NCBI GenBank assembly: GCA_964631295.1
Contig: CAZVXI010000095.1
Location: 1 to 11,850 of the forward strand
Origin: CAZVXI01 sp964631295
Lineage (GTDB): Bacteria; Planctomycetota; Phycisphaerae; Phycisphaerales; SM1A02
Reading direction: 5' to 3'
Length of the DNA stretch: 11,850 nt
The stretch's first letter is position 1. Each line of letters opens with the position of its first letter. Shown piece by piece: positions 1 to 6,319 of the stretch. The position numbers were made by a program, and so were the translations under genes. The notes beneath the pieces are model-generated. The model was not told the DNA's origin. It saw only the letters and a program-made list of their open reading frames with translations, and made no database searches.

Positions 1-942
1 TACCTCGAACGCGCGGAAGCAGCGGAAGCGCATCGCGTCGCGAAAGCGCTGCGCGAGGCCATCGCGGATGCACGCCTGCGCACGCGCACGCCTGAACACA
101 ACGACTGGCCGGACGATCCCTGGCCTCAGCTGAATGAGCAGGCACAGGCCGATGCCCTCACGGACTGCACGAAACGCGCCGAAGAGATTCTCTCGCGGGC
201 CGGCCAGCGCATTCGTCCGTACGAGAGCGAGCGATTCCTGCTGTACTCCAAACTCACCCCGGACGAATCCGTTGCGTGGATTCGCAAACTCGAAGCTCTG
301 TATCGGCACATGGCCAGTCAACTTGGCTTTGAGGAGGAAGGCAACATCTTCCACGGCAAGGCGATCGTCTTCATCTGGGAGGATCGTGATCGGTATCGCC
401 TCGTTGAAGCGGACGCATTCAAGCACCTGGTGTCCCAGCAGAATATCGCGATGACGCATTACGAAGAGTCGTTCGTCTTCGTCAATGCTCTGCACGAACC
501 GTATGACCCGATCTTTGGGTCAGCGTTGCTGACGCATGCAGCACTTGGAATTCTGCATCGGTACATCAGCCCCACGCGCTTGCCCGCATGGGCGAACCAC
601 GGGTACGCAGCGCTCGCAACCATGCAGGTGATCGATGATTCATGGAACGAATACGAGCTGCGCCGTCGCGGCCTGCAGTTCATCCGGCAGGGAGGCAACC
701 TCAACGGCGCGCTGGCTGTTGACTATGCGAGCAACCAATGGCCTGGTCCGCAGATGATCGTCACGGCAGCGGGTCTGCTCACGACCGAACTGATGCATCA
801 GGAACAGCCGCGCCAGTTCGCGAGGTGGATCGCCGCGGTCAAGCAGGGCGAGCCGTGGGAGGAGGCCCTGCGAGAGAAGTACGGCACCGATCGTCGCACG
901 CTCGTGGGCATGACCGCGCAGTACTTCACCGTCAACAATTAA
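1..942 (+). CDS. Peptidase MA-like (gluzincin-fold) protein, 5' truncated, zinc site apparently lost
   Basis: The reading frame is open from base 1, so the start lies outside the window; 313 residues are visible, ending in TAA. The first ~45 residues are Ala/Glu/Arg-rich and probably helical. A globular part follows. Its order is that of the DUF1570/peptidase-MA group common in planctomycetes: a strand-rich part around FLLYSKL, then KAIVFIWEDRDRY, then HAALGILHRY and LPAWANHGYAAL near the middle. In active relatives the last two segments read roughly HExxH and LPxWxxEG. Here HExxH is HAALG (535-549), so both the catalytic Glu and the second His are gone. The downstream ligand Glu is His (598-600). 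Seen: the segments and substitutions. Known: the gluzincin motif layout. Inferred: an enzymatically dead relative, possibly a binding or structural protein, perhaps secreted. The family assignment is by eye and moderate; it may simply be an uncharacterised protein. It converges on the TonB-like gene, and I see no terminator hairpin in the 11-nt gap. Confidence 0.6.
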   Translation, partial: YLERAEAAEAHRVAKALREAIADARLRTRTPEHNDWPDDPWPQLNEQAQADALTDCTKRAEEILSRAGQRIRPYESERFLLYSKLTPDESVAWIRKLEALYRHMASQLGFEEEGNIFHGKAIVFIWEDRDRYRLVEADAFKHLVSQQNIAMTHYEESFVFVNALHEPYDPIFGSALLTHAALGILHRYISPTRLPAWANHGYAALATMQVIDDSWNEYELRRRGLQFIRQGGNLNGALAVDYASNQWPGPQMIVTAAGLLTTELMHQEQPRQFARWIAAVKQGEPWEEALREKYGTDRRTLVGMTAQYFTVNN

Positions 943-953
943 CCGCCCGAGTC

Positions 954-2039
954 TCAGCGATTGACAAGAATGATGCGAATCTCAACCGTGATCGTCTGAT
1001 CGCCTGTGAGCGTGCTGAGTTCTTCCCCGGACGCGCGCCACTTGTACAGGCTCGCCCGGACAGCCTCATCGATGAGCGCGTGGCCGGATGACTCGGCGAT
1101 CTTTGCCAGCAGTGGTCGCCCGTCGCGCGTGAACTCGATAATCGTGAGCGGATTGCAGCACGGCGCAAGCGTGACGAGTTGCAGTGTCGTGAACGTCGGC
1201 CTCGCCGGCTTGAGTTCCAGCCCCTTCGCCGCGAGCGGCTTGCCGAGCTTCACATCCTGCAACGGCACCTCGACGATCGATGCAGGATCGCTCTCACGGT
1301 CGGACTGATCTGCAACCGGGTTGGGCGGAACAACATCGCTTGGCGGTGGAGACTGCGTCTGCGGCGGCTGTTCGGCAGCCTTGGCAACTTTCGCAGGATT
1401 CGATGCCTGATCTGCTGCGTTCTCCGCGTCCGCCTGCTGCTGCGCATCTGTCTCGGCGTCGCTGGAGTTCGGCTGTGCGGAATCAGTCGGCTGAAAGACT
1501 GCAAAGGCATCTTTGAACGCTGCCAGGAACGACATCGGGTCGATGGGTATCGTGCGCTGCGGCGTCCCCGCCGACGATGCATCCGCGACTTCGATTTCTG
1601 CGGGCGTGCTTTCTGCAGCTTCCATCTCCGGCGATTCAGCATCCGGCTGCGCGCTCGCGGCCTCGGCGATCGCTTCCGAGTCGGGCTGCACAGGCTCGGC
1701 AGCAGCGACTGACTCAACATCCGGCTGGCTGGGAGTCGGCAGCTCACGATCGAACGCGGCTTGCTCGACCTCACCGAGCTGCGCGAGATGCTCCTCGTAC
1801 TGCTCGTAGCCGATCCATGTCATTGTGGACGCAACGCTCTCTTCGATGCCGAGCTGCATCTGCTCGGCTGCGTCGGGCTTCTCGATTGAATCAGGTTCGA
1901 AATTTGCCTGCATGACGCCTGACGGCGCCGGATGCTGCATCGCCCTGTAAAGCGCGGGCAACAGCACCGCGACGTGAAACGCAAGTGACACCGCAAGCCA
2001 CAGCACCAGCGGCGATCGAGTTGGTCGATCATCTCCCAT
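954..2039 (-). CDS. TonB-like energy transducer
   Basis: 361 residues. TonB proteins span the inner membrane, take proton-motive energy from ExbB/ExbD and pass it to outer-membrane transporters. One N-terminal membrane segment lies at about residues 10-31. It contains Ser18-x3-His22, matching the S-x3-H motif in the TonB anchor. A long linker of roughly 240 residues follows, rich in Ala, Glu, Asp, Pro, Gln and Ser; unlike Enterobacteria it has no Pro-Lys repeats. Two less repetitive islands stand out, at 71-90 (around TWIGYEQYEEHL) and 163-183 (around IPIDPMSFLAAF). The last ~75 residues resemble a TonB C-terminal domain: NPLTIIEFTRDGRP, then SSGHALIDEAV and KWRASGEE, then a final beta strand. 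A Cys-Cys pair sits at 294-295. The gene lies 43 nt after exbD, so co-transcription is likely. The ATG at 2039 has only a weak Shine-Dalgarno sequence. Function as an energy transducer is well supported; the transporter it serves is unknown. Confidence 0.8.
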   Translation of the reverse strand: MGDDRPTRSPLVLWLAVSLAFHVAVLLPALYRAMQHPAPSGVMQANFEPDSIEKPDAAEQMQLGIEESVASTMTWIGYEQYEEHLAQLGEVEQAAFDRELPTPSQPDVESVAAAEPVQPDSEAIAEAASAQPDAESPEMEAAESTPAEIEVADASSAGTPQRTIPIDPMSFLAAFKDAFAVFQPTDSAQPNSSDAETDAQQQADAENAADQASNPAKVAKAAEQPPQTQSPPPSDVVPPNPVADQSDRESDPASIVEVPLQDVKLGKPLAAKGLELKPARPTFTTLQLVTLAPCCNPLTIIEFTRDGRPLLAKIAESSGHALIDEAVRASLYKWRASGEELSTLTGDQTITVEIRIILVNR

Positions 2040-2082
2040 GGTCTTCTGCTGATCATATGAGCGAGCCGCGCCGCAGGTTCAC

Positions 2083-2499
2083 TCAGTTCTGCGGCCGACC
2101 GACGAAGTTGATCTTCAGCCCCGCATCCTTGAGTTGATCCCACACGGCAGTGAGCAGCGGTGCCCGATCAACCGTGCCGGCACCATCTTCGAGCGCGAGG
2201 TAGATGCTCGTTTCGGGGTTCGCCTCGATCGCCTCCTGCAACGCCGGCAGAATGCGGTCAATCTGGATCGGGTCGCGATTGAGGTACACCGTGCCGTCCA
2301 GCGCGATGCTGATCGTCTCAGCGGGCGCCGGCGTGGCCGCATCAGCTGCCGCATACGACTCGAGTTCCATGGGCAGCAGTTCCGCCCGAACCATCAGAAC
2401 CAGTGCGTAAATGAAAAATGTCAGCAGCAGAAATATCACGTCGATCAGCGGCATGATCTCGATACGAAGTTCTGCAGATGGGCGGCGCAGGCGAACCAT
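2083..2499 (-). CDS. exbD: ExbD/TolR-family biopolymer transport protein
   Basis: 138 residues, the usual size for ExbD/TolR. The family forms the proton-channel stator with ExbB/TolQ (or MotA-like) subunits and drives TonB or TolA. A short basic cytoplasmic tail leads into one membrane segment, about residues 15-38. It contains IMPLIDVIFLLLTFF, with the essential protonatable Asp at position 20. The periplasmic part (40-138) shows the ExbD fold pattern: ISIALDGTVYLN, a helix around IDRILPALQEAI, IYLALEDGAG, a second helix (LLTAVWDQLKDAG) and the final strand INFVGRP. The next gene, 43 nt downstream, encodes a TonB-like protein, which favours ExbD over TolR. No ExbB/TolQ-like gene is visible in the window, which is unusual because exbB normally sits directly upstream. 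The ATG at 2499 lacks a clear Shine-Dalgarno sequence and lies 42 nt after the stop of the CBS gene. Confidence 0.9.
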   Translation of the reverse strand: MVRLRRPSAELRIEIMPLIDVIFLLLTFFIYALVLMVRAELLPMELESYAAADAATPAPAETISIALDGTVYLNRDPIQIDRILPALQEAIEANPETSIYLALEDGAGTVDRAPLLTAVWDQLKDAGLKINFVGRPQN

Positions 2500-2541
2500 G
2501 ATTTGCGTGAGTGTAGTCGCTTGCGATACGCGACGCCGACG

Positions 2542-3903
2542 TCAGCCGCGCGGCGTGTCAGCAGCATTTGCAGGCGATTGCGAGTTGTGAGCGTTCCCGT
2601 TGGTGCCGTTGCCGTTGCCATTGCCATTGCCATTCACACTGATCTCGCCGAGCAGTTCGATGTTGATCTTGCTCACATGCGTGGCGGATGCTTCCACGGC
2701 AGTGAAGCGCGCTCGCTCAGTCTCGAATGCCTCGCCCGATTCAGGCACATGGCCAAGTTGCGCCAGCACATAGCCGGCAATCGTGTCGTACTCTTCATCC
2801 TCCGGAAGATCGAGCGAAAGCTCTTCATTGAGGTCATCGATGTGATACCGGCCGTCGACTTCGCTCGTTCGATCATCGATCATGTTGAGCGTTGGCGGCT
2901 GTTCGTCAGCCGGGTCGTGTTCATCCTGTATTTCGCCCACGATTTCTTCGAGAACATCCTCAATCGTCACGAGTCCCTTCGTGCCGCCATACTCATCGAC
3001 GACGATCGCCAGATGCACTTCGCTGCGCTGGAACTCACCGAGCATTTCGCTGACGGGTTTCGTGTCCGGCACGTTGAGCGTCTTGCGCAATAAGGACTGG
3101 AGTTTGAACTCTGCCAAATCGCGCCCGATGAACTGGATGAGGTCTTTGACATAGAGGATGCCGCGAATGTCGTCGAGATCGTCGCCGTACACGGGGATAC
3201 GCGAGTGGCCTGCGTTGACGATGAAGTCGCGCACAGTGTCGAGGTCATCGGTAAGTGCAATGCCTTCGATATCGGTTCGAGGCGTCATGACTTCGCCGAC
3301 ATCTGTTGAGCCGAACTCAACAAGGTTCTCGAGCATTTCGGCTGCATCCTCGTTCAGTCTCCCCTGCAGGTGTGTGTCTTCAATGCGGTGCAGCAGTTCG
3401 ACTTCCGCCATTTGCTCATCAGTCTTCGTTGCTCCGCTGAGTCGTCGCACTGCTTCGTCGAGGAACGAGAGGCCGACGACAACCGGCAGGCACAGCATGG
3501 TCGCGGCGCGAACGAGCCACAGCCCGCCCGCCAATATACGCACATGAAGATAGCGCGCGAGAGAACTCGCGAGCACCGTCGTAAACAGCCATGTGAGGGC
3601 GGCAGCGATCGCGACTGCCAGCAGGACCGGCTGCCATGCGATGCGCACTTCATCACCGTATCCGAGCACGAGAATGAACACGAGCGCGAAGACGACCCCG
3701 CGCGCCGCCGTGCGCAGCAGCGAAAGCGACAGCAGCCCTCGATCGACGTTCTCTGTGATCCATGCGTCACGTCCTTCGCGGCCCGTCTTCGCGCAGTGGT
3801 CGCGCAATGCTGACGGGCTGAAGTTGTGCAGGGTGAAGCACAGCGTCGCCAGATATGTGGCGACGAGCAGCGACGCGAAGATGGCGAAGATCAACCAGAT
3901 CAT
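2542..3903 (-). CDS. CorC/HlyC (CNNM)-type membrane protein with CBS pair
   Basis: 453 residues. Order: an N-terminal DUF21/CNNM membrane domain with hydrophobic segments at about 2-25, 68-82, 91-110 and 122-148; a cytoplasmic CBS pair at about 200-325, with VMTPRT (205-210), HSRIPVYG (233-240) and the second-CBS hallmark VVDEYGGTKGLVTIEDVLEE (301-320); and a C-terminal CorC_HlyC domain at about 347-418. The family is linked to Mg/Co export or metal resistance and, as YbeX/CorC next to ybeY, to ribosome-related phenotypes; older names call it a haemolysin, which is misleading. The ATG overlaps the ybeY stop as ATGA, indicating translational coupling. The last 33 residues are a low-complexity Asn-Gly and Ser/Ala/Pro tail encoded partly by a tandem hexamer repeat. 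Transport of a particular ion cannot be read from the sequence. Confidence 0.9.
   Translation of the reverse strand: MIWLIFAIFASLLVATYLATLCFTLHNFSPSALRDHCAKTGREGRDAWITENVDRGLLSLSLLRTAARGVVFALVFILVLGYGDEVRIAWQPVLLAVAIAAALTWLFTTVLASSLARYLHVRILAGGLWLVRAATMLCLPVVVGLSFLDEAVRRLSGATKTDEQMAEVELLHRIEDTHLQGRLNEDAAEMLENLVEFGSTDVGEVMTPRTDIEGIALTDDLDTVRDFIVNAGHSRIPVYGDDLDDIRGILYVKDLIQFIGRDLAEFKLQSLLRKTLNVPDTKPVSEMLGEFQRSEVHLAIVVDEYGGTKGLVTIEDVLEEIVGEIQDEHDPADEQPPTLNMIDDRTSEVDGRYHIDDLNEELSLDLPEDEEYDTIAGYVLAQLGHVPESGEAFETERARFTAVEASATHVSKINIELLGEISVNGNGNGNGNGTNGNAHNSQSPANAADTPRG
2605..2634 (-). repeat. Five tandem hexamers encoding Asn-Gly repeats
   Basis: On the plus strand this is GCCGTT twice followed by GCCATT three times, perfectly in phase. 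Read on the coding (minus) strand it encodes five consecutive Asn-Gly pairs in the disordered C-terminal tail of the CBS protein. Because the unit is 6 nt, slippage would add or remove whole Asn-Gly pairs without a frameshift. The wobble base changes from AAT-GGC to AAC-GGC part-way along, so the array has begun to diverge. Confidence 0.9.
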
Positions 3904-4541
3904 CTGCTTTGCCTCGTGCCGTCGGGCTCTGTGCGGGTGAAGACCGGCCCGATGCCAATGAGCGACAGCAGGCGGTCTTCCTCAGCGTGCATGGCCGCGA
4001 AGTCGGCCTCATCGTGGTCGTCGTAGCCGAGGCAGTGCATGATGCCGTGCAGCGCGTAAAGCAGAACCTCGTGTTCGATCGGATGGCCGCGCACTTCTGC
4101 CTGCCGTCCTGCTTCATCGACGCAGACGGCAATGTCGACCTCGACTGGTGATGTCTCATTCGGCGTAGCGTCGAAGGTGAGCACATCAGTCGTTGTGTCG
4201 ATGTTGCAGTGTTCGTGGTGCAGGGTTCGCATCACTGCATCATCGATCAGTTGCACTGTCACGCGCGCGATTGGGCGACCAGTGCGGGCCGCAACGCTGC
4301 GGAGCAGGTCGGTCACACAGGGAACGTCAACCTTTGGGCTGCAGCGAGTCCGGACATCGTTGCAGCGGATTGCTGCTTCTGTTCCAGCACCCGGCGGTTG
4401 TTCCCGACTCTCATCGGGACTGGCAGACTCTCCTTCTCCATCATCGCCGGCAGGAACGGGCGAACCGGGACACGAGCCAGGGTCGTCCTGATCGCCGGAG
4501 GATGCGGTGGATGTCGAATCGAGTGTCGCTTGGGCGTTCAT
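3900..4541 (-). CDS. ybeY: YbeY endoribonuclease / 16S rRNA maturation factor
   Basis: 213 residues from the chosen ATG. YbeY is a zinc-dependent RNase needed for 16S rRNA 3'-end maturation and ribosome quality control. The core starts near residue 57: IRCND, then TTDVLTF (117-123), the family's S/TTDVLSF motif, and VDIAVCVD (135-142). The metal site is HGIMHCLGYDDH (165-176). His165 and His169 match the first two ligands; at the place of the usual third His (GYDH) stands Asp175, followed by His176. Residues 1-55 are an unusual Ser/Asp/Glu/Pro/Gly-rich, probably disordered extension; the family is normally ~150 residues. The frame also has an ATG at 4628, which would add 29 residues. Neither start has a strong ribosome site, and an even later non-ATG start is possible. 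The 4-nt overlap with the CorC/CBS gene downstream is the classic ybeY-ybeX linkage. No phoH/ybeZ gene lies upstream, where nuoF sits instead. Confidence 0.88.
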   Translation of the reverse strand: MNAQATLDSTSTASSGDQDDPGSCPGSPVPAGDDGEGESASPDESREQPPGAGTEAAIRCNDVRTRCSPKVDVPCVTDLLRSVAARTGRPIARVTVQLIDDAVMRTLHHEHCNIDTTTDVLTFDATPNETSPVEVDIAVCVDEAGRQAEVRGHPIEHEVLLYALHGIMHCLGYDDHDEADFAAMHAEEDRLLSLIGIGPVFTRTEPDGTRQSR

Positions 4542-4723
4542 GCGGTTGGCAGGGTGCTTCTCGATCCCTTGCCCCTCACGAGTTCGCTGAATGTTGCCAG
4601 ACGCCCCGCGACGTCCGGCCTCCAGCATAGGGTGTCAATCGGCATTTCGCCAAGGGTATTCCAGCCGAACAGGCCGGGCGATGGTCCGGGAACCTGGCAT
4701 CGCTGCCCCATGGCACCAGCCGA

Positions 4724-6070
4724 TCAGGCCGTCGCACCGATCGTCAGCGTCGGCACACTGGGGCGCACGCGGGCCTCGAACTCGTCGCGGTACTTGTTCA
4801 CGATCGTGCGAACAGCCCAGTTGTGGCCGTCTGCGAGGCCGCAAATCGTCGTGCCGGGCATAATTCCCATCGAGCCGGCCAGCTCCAGCAGCAGGTCGAG
4901 ATCCTTGCTGGTTGCATCACCCTGTTCGATCCGGACGAGCAGTTTATACATCCACTGCGCACCCTCGCGGCAGGGCGTGCACTGGCCGCATGATTCGTTC
5001 TTGAAGAAGCGGCTGATATTGCGGGCGACGGCGACCATGTCCGTGTCTTCATCGAAGACCGTCGGGCATGCGGTCCCCAGACCCATCACGTCATACTTCT
5101 TGCCGATGTCGAAGTCCATCTCCGCGTCGAACTGATCCGGGCCGAGGATGCCCATGCTCGCGCCGCCGGCGATCGCGCCTTTGAATCGCTTGCCGCCGCG
5201 CATGCCGCCGCAGGAGTCGTTGACGAGTTTGCTCAGCGGGATGCCGAGGTCGCATTCGTACACACCCGGGCGATTGACGTGGCCTGACACGCCCATGAGC
5301 TTCGGCCCGTAGCTGGGCGGCCCGCCGACGGATGATTCGCATCCCATGCCTGTCCACCAGTCGACGCCGTTCTGAAGAATTGGCCCGACCGCGGCAAGCG
5401 TCTCGACGTTGTTCACGATCGTCGGCCGCCCAAACAGCCCCTTGACCGCCGGGAACGGGGGCTTGATGCGAGGCCAGCCGCGTTTGCCTTCGATGCACTC
5501 GAGCAGGCCGGTTTCTTCCCCGCAGATGTACGCCCCTGCAGAGCGGTGCAGGTAACACTCGACCTTGAAGTCGCTCTTGCCGTTCATCAACCCATTGCCG
5601 CCGAAGATGCCGTTCTCGTACGCCTCTTCGATGGCGCGCTGCACGACCTTGGCCTGGTGGTGATACTCGCCGCGGATGAAGAAATACGCGGTGTCGAGCT
5701 TGCATGCGTAGCAGGTGATGGCGATGCCTTCGAGCACGATGTGCGGATCGAAATCGATCAGCAGGCGGTCCTTGAAGGTGCCCGGCTCTGCTTCATCGCA
5801 GTTGATGGCGAGGTAGCGGCGGTCGCCGTCGGGTTCGGGCAGAAACGACCACTTGAGCCCGCAGGGGAAGCCCGCACCGCCCCGACCGCGCAGTTGCGAT
5901 TCCTTGACGATGTCAATGATCCGAGCCGGCTCCATCCCGAGGGCCTTCTCGAGGGCCTCGTAGCCGCCGGTCTTTACGTACTCGTCGTAGCCGACGATGT
6001 GGCGGTCCTTCGGATCGCCCCATGGATGCGTGGGGATGCGCTTGCAGAGAACTGGGTCGGTCACGGGCAT
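4724..6070 (-). CDS. nuoF: NADH-quinone oxidoreductase subunit F (complex I, NADH/FMN subunit)
   Basis: 448 residues, normal NuoF length. NuoF binds NADH and FMN at the tip of the peripheral arm of complex I, passes electrons to its own 4Fe-4S cluster (N3) and on to NuoG, and contacts NuoE. Visible motifs are GRGGAGFPCGLKW at 62-74 (FMN/NADH site), INCDEAEPGTFKDR at 89-102, the signature GAYICGEETGLLECIEG at 179-195, and a C-terminal cluster site ESCGQCTPCREG with Cys361, Cys364 and Cys367 plus Cys410 in GTTICGLADG. All expected cofactor residues are present, so it should be functional. The ATG at 6070 is preceded by an AAGG 10 nt upstream, a modest ribosome site. No nuoE or nuoG flanks it: upstream is divergent dnaB and downstream is ybeY after 182 nt. 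It therefore seems to be split from the usual nuo operon. An NAD-reducing hydrogenase or formate dehydrogenase diaphorase subunit is a less likely alternative. Confidence 0.93.
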   Translation of the reverse strand: MPVTDPVLCKRIPTHPWGDPKDRHIVGYDEYVKTGGYEALEKALGMEPARIIDIVKESQLRGRGGAGFPCGLKWSFLPEPDGDRRYLAINCDEAEPGTFKDRLLIDFDPHIVLEGIAITCYACKLDTAYFFIRGEYHHQAKVVQRAIEEAYENGIFGGNGLMNGKSDFKVECYLHRSAGAYICGEETGLLECIEGKRGWPRIKPPFPAVKGLFGRPTIVNNVETLAAVGPILQNGVDWWTGMGCESSVGGPPSYGPKLMGVSGHVNRPGVYECDLGIPLSKLVNDSCGGMRGGKRFKGAIAGGASMGILGPDQFDAEMDFDIGKKYDVMGLGTACPTVFDEDTDMVAVARNISRFFKNESCGQCTPCREGAQWMYKLLVRIEQGDATSKDLDLLLELAGSMGIMPGTTICGLADGHNWAVRTIVNKYRDEFEARVRPSVPTLTIGATA

Positions 6071-6319
6071 GAATCGCTTGCCTTGTGTCTTTCTGGCGGG
6101 TCGATCTCAAACGGTGGTGATGATAGCGAGACCAGCCCGCCACGGGGAACTCGCCTGGAAGCAGTTCGACAGCCGGAATCGATCGACGCAGTGCCCACTG
6201 ATTCTTCGGTCCGCTCCGCGGTCGAAGGTGCGCATAACCTGTGAGTAAGCCATCAGCGATGCGCCGAATGTCGGCCCTCGCGCTTCGATCATGAACCTTC
6301 TCGATAGAGTCGCTCACGG
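6071..6319. other. Divergent intergenic region between nuoF and dnaB
   Basis: These 249 nt separate the oppositely oriented starts of nuoF and dnaB, so they should hold promoters for both. I could not find a convincing -35/-10 pair on either strand. The only structure I can point to is an interrupted inverted repeat at 6095-6141 beside the nuoF start: GGCGGG (6095-6100) pairs with CCCGCC (6136-6141), and inner TCTC pairs with GAGA. It would fall in the nuoF 5' leader and has no U-run after it. No small ORF with a ribosome site was recognised. Confidence 0.6.

Noticed and set aside
943..953. Bidirectional terminator between the convergent genes
   Set aside because: The gap is only 11 nt and I see no stem with a T-run on either strand around it.
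2134..3093. 319-codon plus-strand frame opposite exbD and the CBS gene
   Set aside because: The minus-strand frames show ExbD and CorC domain motifs; the plus frame reads as antisense composition, rich in Arg, Ile and His.
4626..4639. TTGACA on the minus strand near the upstream ybeY ATG as a -35 box
   Set aside because: The only -10-like bases (TATGCT) are 3 nt away and nothing suitable lies at 16-18 nt.
4209..5135. 308-codon plus-strand frame opposite ybeY and nuoF
   Set aside because: It spans two convincing minus-strand genes and the gap between them, with no domain.
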